DNA of 64,000 nucleotides from Terrimicrobium sacchariphilum (lineage in GTDB: Bacteria; Verrucomicrobiota; Verrucomicrobiia; Chthoniobacterales; Terrimicrobiaceae): contig NZ_BDCO01000002.1 of NCBI RefSeq assembly GCF_001613545.1, positions 2,232,001-2,296,000 on the forward strand. The letters run 5' to 3'. Below, piece by piece: positions 57,441-64,000 of the stretch. Under the pieces are notes generated by a model. It saw only the letters and a program-made list of their open reading frames with translations, searched no databases and was not told where the DNA came from. Position 1 is the first letter of the stretch. Every line of letters begins with the position of its first letter. Made by a program: the position numbers and the translations under genes.

Positions 57441-57480
57441 TTGACGAGGCTGTTTAATGCGGTAAGATACCAATCGGTAT
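57441..57480 (+). promoter_or_regulatory. promoter with overlapping TetR operator
   Basis: TTGACG (57441-57446), 16 bp, TAAGAT (57463-57468). The inverted repeat ATACCAATCGGTAT (57467-57480) overlaps the -10 and ends 2 bp before the TetR start, a standard autorepression layout. Confidence 0.65.
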
Positions 57481-57482
57481 GT

Positions 57483-58136
57483 ATGAGTAGAGTGAAGGAG
57501 GGTCAGATCCCGACCAGGGAAAAGCTGGTCGATGCCGCCGTGCGATTAATGCTGAAGCGAGGCTTCGTGGCCACCGGCGTGGACGATGTCTGCGCGGAGG
57601 CGGGAGTCACGAAGGGCGCGTTCTTTCATTACTTCAAGTCCAAGGAGGACATCGGCGTGGCTGCGCTGCAGCGGTGGGCCGATTTTGGTATGGCACTCTA
57701 CGCCGAAGCTGAGCGACTGGATATTTCCGCGGACCCGCTCGTCCGCGTCCATAAGATGCTCGATATCATGACTGGCTTCGCTCAGCAGCCGGAGGAATGC
57801 GTCTGCTGCCTGGTGGGGATGTTTGCGCAGGAGATGTCCTTTACGAACGAGCATCTGCGCGAGGGCAGCGCCAAGGCTTTGGCGGATTGGACCTCCTATG
57901 TGGCGAAGCTTCTCCAAGAGGCGAAAGACATTCACAAGCCAGTTGCCGATTTCGATGTTGAAGGAGTGGCCTGGTTTCTTAACAGCATCTGGCAGGGCTC
58001 GATGCTGATCGGCAAAACACAGCCGGATTCCACGGTGGTCGTCCAAAACCTCCGGTACGCGCGAGACTATGTGGACAGCCTGTTTTTCGGCTCCAAGGCG
58101 CCTGAGAAAGCGGGGCAGGGAAAGAAAGCCAGCTAG
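57483..58136 (+). CDS. TetR-family transcriptional regulator
   Basis: 217 aa from ATG 57483. N-terminal HTH: TREKLVDAAVRLMLKRGFVATGVDDVCAEAGVTKG and AFFHYFKSKEDIGVAAL. The ligand domain has a CVCCLVGMF segment with three cysteines that might sense an electrophile, as in related regulators. An operator-like palindrome lies over its promoter. No effector gene is clearly paired: the iron-permease-like gene is convergent and the esterase is divergent on the other side, making the esterase the likelier target. Confidence 0.92.
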   Translation: MSRVKEGQIPTREKLVDAAVRLMLKRGFVATGVDDVCAEAGVTKGAFFHYFKSKEDIGVAALQRWADFGMALYAEAERLDISADPLVRVHKMLDIMTGFAQQPEECVCCLVGMFAQEMSFTNEHLREGSAKALADWTSYVAKLLQEAKDIHKPVADFDVEGVAWFLNSIWQGSMLIGKTQPDSTVVVQNLRYARDYVDSLFFGSKAPEKAGQGKKAS

Positions 58137-58558
58137 TCGGATTTTCGTCGACGGCTTTTGCGGTTGGTGATTTCAGAACGGGCTTTTTCGGCAAGTTGTT
58201 CGTAATCCGCGCGGATACGATCGAGGTCGGCCTCCTCGAGCTTCTCGAGATCGAGCATGGAGTTGTTCGCAGCGCGCGTGGCGCGGATGAGTTCGTCCAG
58301 CTTGATCTGAAGAGCCTCGGTGTCGCGGTTCTGAGTGTTCTGAATCAAGAATACCATCAGGAATGTCACGATGGTCGTGCTCGTATTGATGATCAGCTGC
58401 CAGGTATCGCTGAATCCGAAGATGGGGCCCGAAATCCCCCAGACGACAAGCAACCCCACTGCTGCCACGAAGGTAACCGGCTGCCCCGACCAGTGGGCGC
58501 AACGCTGGGCGAATCGCGTAAACCAACTGGTGCGATGAGAGGAAGTGCGAGCTTTCAC
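58133..58558 (-). CDS. low-affinity iron permease family membrane protein
   Basis: 141 aa. Two membrane helices (about 28-48 and 57-77), the block SDTWQLIINTSTTIVTFLMVFLIQ, then QNTQNRDTEALQIKLDELIRA and a charged coiled C-terminus. This is the pattern of the bacterial members of the low-affinity iron permease family (PF04120), whose transport activity is not proven. The start is GTG 58556-58558. The stop overlaps the TetR stop by 4 bp. Confidence 0.87.
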   Translation of the reverse strand: MKARTSSHRTSWFTRFAQRCAHWSGQPVTFVAAVGLLVVWGISGPIFGFSDTWQLIINTSTTIVTFLMVFLIQNTQNRDTEALQIKLDELIRATRAANNSMLDLEKLEEADLDRIRADYEQLAEKARSEITNRKSRRRKSD

Positions 58559-59054
58559 GACGAAAAGGCTGTTTGCCTAATCATCGTGAAGAAACAGGCT
58601 GGTGGACGTAAGAATTACCAACGCTCTTAATCCGGAGCATTCGCCGCTGCGGGAGCCCAAGGATCGTAGTCCTCCTCGAAATCAGAGAACCATCGACGCT
58701 CATGTGCCTAGCGGGCACGAGGTCTCTGGGGCTGCATGCACAACGCACCTTGGATAATGACTGAGCGAGCAGCTTAATAGTGGAGTTCATCGTGACATCG
58801 TCTCCCAGGAAGTGAGGAAGAGAGGACGAGCGTCTTGATCAAATGGAGGCTTGGTCTCATTTCTTTCTGAAGCAGCGACATGTCTCACAAAGAGTTTACC
58901 TGGGCCGATATCGGAAGGTCTATGGGGGATGCAGGCGTCGACCATCGGGATATCGAGAATGTTTCGGCGGGGCTATGTTCTCTGTCGGCTCCCATTGACG
59001 GGTTCAGGAACGTTCTGCTTCAATGCGCGCTTCTTGCCAATTTCCACGTACTCC
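58559..59054. other. 496-bp region without a recognisable gene
   Basis: No supported gene on either strand. A short minus-strand frame (58627-58707) ends in an acidic peptide (SDFEEDYDPWAPAAANAPD) but is too short and is blocked by a stop just upstream. The plus-strand frame leading into the next gene lacks the composition of coding sequence before 59055. Confidence 0.5.
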
Positions 59055-60317
59055 ATGCGAAAGTCATTTGTTTCGTTCGGCCTGATTCTTCTTTCCGTTC
59101 CCGCCTTTGCCCAGACGCCTGCTGCGGCGCCGCTGCCTCCGTATGAGGTGCCTCCGGTGTTGGATGCGCGGGTGATTTTGCGGCCAGAGTTTGACCGGGG
59201 TTACAACTTCGCCGTGCAGCCTCCGGTACCGACGAGTCGGGGGTTGAATCACTTTACCATCGATACGGCGGATTCCGGGGTCAACCTGGCGGAAGGCAAC
59301 ACGGCGTTGATCCAGCGTATCGCGGAGATCCAGGCAATCGCCAAGCTGCGCGAGGTGTCTCGCAGCGAGAGCTACAAGCAGGCGCTGCAGCGGGCAGCGA
59401 AGAGTCCTTTGGCGCTCGCGCAGAACCTTATCGAGCATCCGGTAGGAACCGTGGGTGATCTGGGCAAAGGACTATGGAATACGGTAAATGGGGTTGGCCA
59501 AGCGGTGAAGGAAGCGGGGCAAGGGCGTAAACAGTCCAAGTACGAAGATTCCACGCTTGAAGGCGCCATTGGGTTTAGCAAGGCGAAGCGGCAGATCGCG
59601 CTCAGCCTGGGTGTTGATCCTTATTCAACAAATCCAGAGCTGCAAAAAGAGCTGAAGAGCATTGCCTGGGCGGCCTACGCCGGGCAGATGACGCTGACCG
59701 GCGCTCTCATGCCGGTGGGTGGTGCGGTGGGGCTGACTTTGAGATCAGTCAACACGGGCAGCCAGACCTATGCGGCGCTGCGCGATCTCAGCCCGGCGGA
59801 CCTCAGGCTGCGCAACCTGAAGATCCTTCTCGCGATGGGCATCGATCGCGCTCACGCCAACGCGTTTCTCAACAACCCTGCGCTTTCCCCGATGCATCAG
59901 ACGGTGATCGTGGATTCGCTGGCGCAACTGCGTGGAGCGAAGGGGCGGGCGATCTACGTCAAGCTGGCGACGGCGGCAGCCAACGAGACTGAGGCGATCC
60001 GCTATACGCGGCAGGCGCAATTGCTTGCTGCGATCAATCGCTCGCAGCCGATCTCGGCGGTCTTTAACTACCGTCGCGCGCCGCTGGCAATGAACCAGCA
60101 CGGGGCATTGATCATTCCGCTCGAATGGGATTACGCGGCATGGACGAAGGAGAGCGCGGGCTTTCTCGATGTGGTGAAGTCAGGGCATATTGCCGGACAC
60201 CAGTTTAGCTCCGTGCAGCTTTATCTGACTGGCGTGGCTTCACCGACGTTGAAGTCCGTTCTCGCAGCCAACCACATCGCGTTGGCGGAGAAATCACTTC
60301 CGGGGCCGCTGAGATAG
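59055..60317 (+). CDS. secreted protein of unknown function
   Basis: 420 aa from ATG 59055, chosen because it gives a clean signal peptide (KSFVSFGLILLSVPAFAQ). The mature protein is Pro-rich at first (TPAAAPLPPYEVPPVLDAR), then mainly helical. A Gly-rich amphipathic segment (about 125-160, GTVGDLGKGLWNTVNGVGQAV) and a hydrophobic stretch (about 205-225, MTLTGALMPVGGAVGLTL) could insert in a membrane. No enzyme motif recognised. It stands alone between convergent neighbours. Confidence 0.72.
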   Translation: MRKSFVSFGLILLSVPAFAQTPAAAPLPPYEVPPVLDARVILRPEFDRGYNFAVQPPVPTSRGLNHFTIDTADSGVNLAEGNTALIQRIAEIQAIAKLREVSRSESYKQALQRAAKSPLALAQNLIEHPVGTVGDLGKGLWNTVNGVGQAVKEAGQGRKQSKYEDSTLEGAIGFSKAKRQIALSLGVDPYSTNPELQKELKSIAWAAYAGQMTLTGALMPVGGAVGLTLRSVNTGSQTYAALRDLSPADLRLRNLKILLAMGIDRAHANAFLNNPALSPMHQTVIVDSLAQLRGAKGRAIYVKLATAAANETEAIRYTRQAQLLAAINRSQPISAVFNYRRAPLAMNQHGALIIPLEWDYAAWTKESAGFLDVVKSGHIAGHQFSSVQLYLTGVASPTLKSVLAANHIALAEKSLPGPLR

Positions 60318-60339
60318 GGCGACGGTCGGGTGGCTTGGT

Positions 60340-61167
60340 TCAGGGCTTGGCGATCTTGTTGTAAATCTCTTCGATTTTCGCCTGGGGCAGAGCACCCTCG
60401 GTTCCGTTTTCCGCGCCGTAAATGGTGAGATCATCGATCATCCCCTGAAACGGTCGTACACCGGAAGAGACGTTGCCCACTTCCAACCCGCCGGAAAAGG
60501 GGGGGAGTCTGCCAGCGTCAACGGAACGGGTGCAGACGAGAGTAAGTCCGGCGTCAGTGGCACCCACGTAGAAGTTCACATTATCCATGGTGCGGGTGCC
60601 ATCATAGGTAATGGCAAAGAACATCCACATTCCCACCTCTGTATAGTTGGGCTCGCTGTTGACAAAGACAGGAGTGCCGTTGTCTGGAACGACTCCGAAC
60701 TGAAGCTCGCCGCTACTGCCGGCCTGCACGTAGAAGGTTTTCCCGACAATGATGCGGGCTGCACCTGTGATGGGCGCCTGAGGTTTAATCCAGCCGGTAA
60801 TCGTCAGGGATTCCAGCCCACCAAGTGCCGACAGTCCCTCTGCGTTTCCCGACACGGTGGCGACGGGACCGGTGTTTGGCGGGTTATTGGCTCCCATGCC
60901 ATTAGCTCCGGAGAGGTCCAGGGCATAGTCACCGGGCTTGCCGGAGGCTCCCCCGCCATCAGGAGTGAAAAGCGATGTTTGGACTTTGTCATTCTTCATC
61001 GCCAGAGCAGCGGCGCCCGCGGAGCCGGAGCTTTCCGCCATTTCTCCGCTGCCCTCATTGAATTTCCATTCAATAAGCTGGGCCTGCGAGAGTTCGAGGC
61101 CGAGGCCGAAAGAAAATGTCGCGATAAAACTGAGTTTTAGGAAATCGGGGAAGTTAATGGCGACCAT
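60340..61167 (-). CDS. secreted LamG/concanavalin-A-like domain protein
   Basis: 275 aa from ATG 61165-61167, with a signal peptide (LKLSFIATFSFGLGLELSQA). The single jelly-roll domain has LIEWKFNEGSGE at the start, SLTITGWIKPQ and GMWMFFAITYDG in the middle, and FQGMIDDLTIYGAEN at the end: the standard LamG pattern. Probably binds or accompanies a glycan. Third gene of the LacI-linked carbohydrate unit, 16 bp after the lyase gene. Confidence 0.87.
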   Translation of the reverse strand: MVAINFPDFLKLSFIATFSFGLGLELSQAQLIEWKFNEGSGEMAESSGSAGAAALAMKNDKVQTSLFTPDGGGASGKPGDYALDLSGANGMGANNPPNTGPVATVSGNAEGLSALGGLESLTITGWIKPQAPITGAARIIVGKTFYVQAGSSGELQFGVVPDNGTPVFVNSEPNYTEVGMWMFFAITYDGTRTMDNVNFYVGATDAGLTLVCTRSVDAGRLPPFSGGLEVGNVSSGVRPFQGMIDDLTIYGAENGTEGALPQAKIEEIYNKIAKP

Positions 61168-61183
61168 GAGAAAAAAGGGGGAG

Positions 61184-62413
61184 TTATGGTTTGCTCGTAG
61201 ACGATGAGGGCGCCGTCGCAGGCTGGCCAAAGTAAGAGGTCAAGGTGCCCCAGGAAGGCAGGATGATCAAGTCCACTCCCTCTGGGCGATGCTTCTGTAT
61301 GGTCTCGCGAACGTAGGGGAGATCGAGACCTTTCTCGACCACATAATGCTGATAAATGAGCTCGTATCCGGGTCGGAATTCTCCGCGGCCCTTGGGACTG
61401 ATGGGAACCTCTCCAAGGACCTTTACATCCTGTCCGGCAAGATATTTTGCCATGTATTCGTACCCTGTGGCGAGCCGGTTTCCTGCCGCAGAGTAGAGAT
61501 CAATCCCCTGATTCTTTGCGATCTCACTGCATGCCGCAAGTGCGGCGAGTCCCATCTGTCCATGGATTTGATCGCGACCTGATTCCTGGTTCTGACCGTG
61601 GGGGTGAATGTAGTGGGTAAGGGAGCCGTTCCCTTTGCCATTGAGGTAATAGGCAAGGGCTTCGTTGAACATATCGTGGCGGTTGCAGAATACGGAGATC
61701 GCCATCATCGTGGCCATCATGCTGGCATCCCAGTTTCCATTGAACTCCGGTTTGAAACCCTGAAGGCGGGGATAGAAGACGGCGACAAGCATTTGTCTGA
61801 ATTTCTCGGCGGATTCTTGCGGCCAGCCGGCAGAACTACCGTCAGGTTGACGGTAATGCGCCAGCAGCTCTGCGGCACTGGCGTATTTGCCGCCAGTGAA
61901 ACCAGCGGTGACCTTTCCCTGGTCTTGCCGACCGATCTCGATGGCCTGAAGTTTGCTGCCAGCGGCATCGAGGATCTGGATCGCTTTGTCGGCGTGGGCC
62001 TTGTTGCCGGTGAGGCTCCAGAGTAGCGCGTGGCCATAGGCTGCCGTTGCATCCTTCATGAGGTAGCCGACGGTCTTGTCGTGAGGGTTGATTACTGGAG
62101 TGATCTTGGGTTGGTAGTCCAGGGCGGTGTATTCGCTGGCTTGTAAAGCCTTCAGCGCGGAGGTCCAGGGTTCTTCTCCGGCGGCAAGATGCTTGCGGAT
62201 CTGGTCAAGTTCCGCCTGGGTGTGCAGAATGCCAGGGTGGACGAAAGCCTGATTGGCAGGCAATTCCAGGGCCGGAAGGGGCTCTCCCGGCGCGGCGGGG
62301 CCCGTATAGTTTGTATCAAGGTACGCGGGCTTTTTCACTCCCTCGGTCTGCGCAAGGCACACGCTGGCAAAACACGCGGAAAGAGTAAGGCAATACAGTG
62401 TTGAGGATTTCAT
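61184..62413 (-). CDS. alginate-lyase-family polysaccharide lyase (secreted)
   Basis: 409 aa with a signal peptide (TLYCLTLSACFASVCLAQ). An alpha/alpha-barrel follows, with the alginate_lyase family blocks FNGNWDASMMATMMAISVFCN and GQNQESGRDQIHGQMGLAALA, which carry the Asn/His/Arg active-site residues of PL5/PL38-like enzymes. It should cleave a uronic-acid polysaccharide by beta-elimination in the periplasm; alginate itself is not proven. Encoded between a 2-hydroxyacid dehydrogenase and a LamG protein. Confidence 0.85.
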   Translation of the reverse strand: MKSSTLYCLTLSACFASVCLAQTEGVKKPAYLDTNYTGPAAPGEPLPALELPANQAFVHPGILHTQAELDQIRKHLAAGEEPWTSALKALQASEYTALDYQPKITPVINPHDKTVGYLMKDATAAYGHALLWSLTGNKAHADKAIQILDAAGSKLQAIEIGRQDQGKVTAGFTGGKYASAAELLAHYRQPDGSSAGWPQESAEKFRQMLVAVFYPRLQGFKPEFNGNWDASMMATMMAISVFCNRHDMFNEALAYYLNGKGNGSLTHYIHPHGQNQESGRDQIHGQMGLAALAACSEIAKNQGIDLYSAAGNRLATGYEYMAKYLAGQDVKVLGEVPISPKGRGEFRPGYELIYQHYVVEKGLDLPYVRETIQKHRPEGVDLIILPSWGTLTSYFGQPATAPSSSTSKP

Positions 62414-62471
62414 GGGAGGTTGTCTGCCGGAGGCTGGCGGACGATATTTTACCGGAAAGCGATTTCCGAGG

Positions 62472-63509
62472 TTAAGTCGCGCGGTCGTAAATTTCCAGGG
62501 TCACCTTGGCAGAAACCGGATCTCCCCGGAGGAAAGCGGCGATGTTGTGCAATGCAAGCTCCCCGCAGCGGGGGAACTGGTCTGCAGTCGGGCCTGCGAT
62601 ATGGGGAGACTTTACGATGCTGTCGACGGCGTGAAGTGGTGAATCGGGCGCGATGGGATCGACCTGATAAACGTCGAGCGCGGCGTATAATCTACCGGAG
62701 GCGGCGAGATCAGCAATGGCTGTCTCATCGGCGATAGCACCCCGGCCGACATTGACGAATAGTGCGCCGGGGGGCATCAGCTCCATGATCGTGCGGGAGA
62801 CTGTGCCGATCGTGCGGGCGTTGAGAGCCTCGCAGTCGACGATGATTTCATTTGATGCGAAAAGCATCTCCAGGCTTTCACATGGGGCGACGTCGTACTC
62901 GGTGAAGTAAGATAAGGGTACGCCGGTCGAAAAGGCGGAGACACGAGCGGCAAACGGGCGGAGGAGTTGCACGAGGGATCGTGCGACGTTTCCAAAACCA
63001 TGGATGCCAACCCGCTTCCCATACAGGGTACGGGTTCGAATCGGGGAGGGCTGCCAGCGTCTTTTGCCCGCGATAATATCGGGCCACTCGGGCGTGCGGC
63101 GAAGGCCGGAGAGGATAAGAAGCAGGGCGTGTTCCGCAACCGTGTCGGCGGCGAGAGTTCCCCAGTTTGTCACGAGCAATCCCTGCTCGAGAAGTTCGCG
63201 TGGAATAAGGTTACGTACCGAGCCACTCGCATGGCAGACATACTGGAGGGTGGGAACCTCCGCGAGAGTTTCCTTTGGAAACGGAGGCGTCGACCAGCTG
63301 GTGACTGCCACTTGAGGAGCAATGCTCCTCAGGAGTGAGAGATCGAGATATCCATCACGCTCCGCCTCGGCAGCATCGAAGATTTCAGCTCCAGGCAGTG
63401 AAAAACCAACTGGGAAAAACAGGTCGCTTTCCTTCTTGTTGATCAACAACGCGACTCGGCCGCTGGCAGCGGCCTGCGGGTTGCGATCGGAGGTCAGGGT
63501 CTGGAGCAT
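62472..63509 (-). CDS. D-isomer-specific 2-hydroxyacid dehydrogenase
   Basis: 345 aa; ATG 63507-63509 with AGGAGAG upstream. NAD-binding VGIHGFGNVARSL; catalytic Arg in LFVNVGRGAI; catalytic His in KSPHIAGPT. The usual glutamate of the family (ALDVFExEP) is glutamine here (ALDVYQVDP), so the Arg-Glu-His triad is altered. It may reduce a keto acid from uronate breakdown (inference from its neighbours), or act on glyoxylate or hydroxypyruvate. First gene of the unit divergent from LacI. Confidence 0.9.
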   Translation of the reverse strand: MLQTLTSDRNPQAAASGRVALLINKKESDLFFPVGFSLPGAEIFDAAEAERDGYLDLSLLRSIAPQVAVTSWSTPPFPKETLAEVPTLQYVCHASGSVRNLIPRELLEQGLLVTNWGTLAADTVAEHALLLILSGLRRTPEWPDIIAGKRRWQPSPIRTRTLYGKRVGIHGFGNVARSLVQLLRPFAARVSAFSTGVPLSYFTEYDVAPCESLEMLFASNEIIVDCEALNARTIGTVSRTIMELMPPGALFVNVGRGAIADETAIADLAASGRLYAALDVYQVDPIAPDSPLHAVDSIVKSPHIAGPTADQFPRCGELALHNIAAFLRGDPVSAKVTLEIYDRAT

Positions 63510-63561
63510 CGAACTCTCCTAATAAGCCTCGCTCTCGGATCGGTCGCGAGAGTCAATCAAG

Positions 63562-63659
63562 TCAAACTGTTGATCGCTGCGAACAGTTTCGGTCGATAAT
63601 TTATCTTGGGTGGAGCTAGTGAAGGGTTGACTTGCCATTGGTTCAGCTCAAACTGTTGA
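63562..63659. promoter_or_regulatory. three LacI operator-like elements
   Basis: TCAAACTGTTGA occurs exactly twice (63562-63573 and 63648-63659), and the reverse element AACAGTTT is at 63582-63589. The first copy and the reverse element form an inverted repeat AAACTGTT-N10-AACAGTTT. The last copy ends one base before the LacI ATG. They lie in the 151-bp divergent region and probably bind the LacI protein. Confidence 0.65.
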
Positions 63660-63660
63660 C

Positions 63661-64000
63661 ATGATCCAGCGAGTAACCTTGCGCGATATCGCGAAGGAGG
63701 TGGGCGTGCATTACAGCACAGTCAGCATGGCCCTGCGGGACAACCCCCGGATTTCCTCGGAAGTCAAAGCCCACATCAAGGCCGTGGCGGATCGTCTTGG
63801 CTATGTCCCTGACGCTGCGTTGTCAGCGCTGAATGCCTATCGGAAGGCTAAGCTTCAGGCGCATTATCAGTCGACAATAGCCTGGATCGATAACTGGTCC
63901 GGCGAATATCGTCTGCGCGATCAGCCGACGTTTGATGAATATTTTCGGGGGGCTTCCGAGCGGGCGAGGGAGCTCGGATACAATGTGGAGGAGTTCAGTC
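63661..64000 (+). CDS. LacI-family transcriptional regulator, N-terminal part (cut by window edge)
   Basis: 113 codons are present. The HTH is typical: VTLRDIAKEVGVHYSTVSMA followed by LRDNPRISSEVKAHIKAVADRLGYVPDAAL (hinge helix). The start of the sugar-binding domain (TIAWIDNWSGEY) then follows. The VHYSTVSMALRDNPRI recognition helix is a variant common in Verrucomicrobiota. It should control the divergent dehydrogenase-lyase-LamG unit in response to a sugar. Confidence 0.93.
   Translation, partial: MIQRVTLRDIAKEVGVHYSTVSMALRDNPRISSEVKAHIKAVADRLGYVPDAALSALNAYRKAKLQAHYQSTIAWIDNWSGEYRLRDQPTFDEYFRGASERARELGYNVEEFS

Noticed and set aside
58627-58707. Short acidic minus-strand frame ending in SDFEEDYDPWAPAAANAPD
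   Set aside because: It looks like a protein C-terminus, but only 26 codons are open, it has no start, and chance is likely in GC-rich DNA; kept only as a possible gene remnant.

Overview
This 64 kb window is GC-rich bacterial chromosome, about 90% coding, with no rRNA, tRNA, CRISPR array or recognisable insertion sequence. The gene content points to the PVC superphylum and most likely to Verrucomicrobiota of the Spartobacteria type. The clues are a GreA-like elongation factor with a very long N-terminal extension (as in chlamydiae), a zinc-ribbon Ser/Thr kinase with RDD and DUF4019 domains behind an ECF-like sigma factor, two adjacent bactofilins, a GyrA with PVC-like residues in the quinolone region, an OprB-type porin, and an alginate-lyase-type polysaccharide locus. 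The phylum is an inference, since no marker RNA is present.

Left part (1-16330). A tightly coupled minus-strand operon reads arsR - SRPBCC - xseA - bioB - rpiB (rpiB runs off the edge). Next come an HlyIII/AdipoR membrane protein and the kinase/sigma pair. A 52-aa protein diverges from a WYL regulator across a perfect 17-bp palindrome. nuoE-nuoF stand alone and end in a terminator. They are followed by a secreted protein of unknown function, ExoD, the giant Gre factor, enolase with a strong terminator, and an FtsB/DivIC-like division protein.

Central part (16331-33100). After a 420-bp geneless, repeat-like stretch lies a run of ten minus-strand genes: recJ, recG, a CBM9-like protein, an NtrC-type regulator, a GT-C glycosyltransferase, xseB, dxs, pyrG, cstA and aroB. 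They have short gaps or overlaps and may be co-transcribed in blocks. Divergent from recJ is leuA, preceded by a 25-codon ORF with nine leucine codons that looks like a leucine attenuation leader.

Right-central part (33100-49600). This holds an esterase, an HtrA-type protease in tandem with a paralogue that has lost the whole catalytic triad, an OprB porin, rnc, an envelope protein (MuiA/DUF4139), a pterin dehydratase, cysK with a TPR membrane protein, two bactofilins, a flavin disulfide reductase, a repeat-rich lipoprotein and an STT3-like membrane protein.

Right part (49800-64000). gyrB and gyrA are followed by a Gfo/Idh oxidoreductase, a DUF3828 protein, an esterase, a self-overlapping TetR regulator, an iron-permease-family membrane protein and a secreted protein of unknown function. 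Last is a LacI-controlled carbohydrate locus (2-hydroxyacid dehydrogenase, alginate-lyase-family enzyme, LamG protein), with LacI running off the right edge.

No large unknown defence or biosynthetic system was found. The most interesting signals are the leucine leader, the protease/pseudoprotease pair, the sigma/kinase module with a shared upstream motif, and several clean operator-like palindromes.
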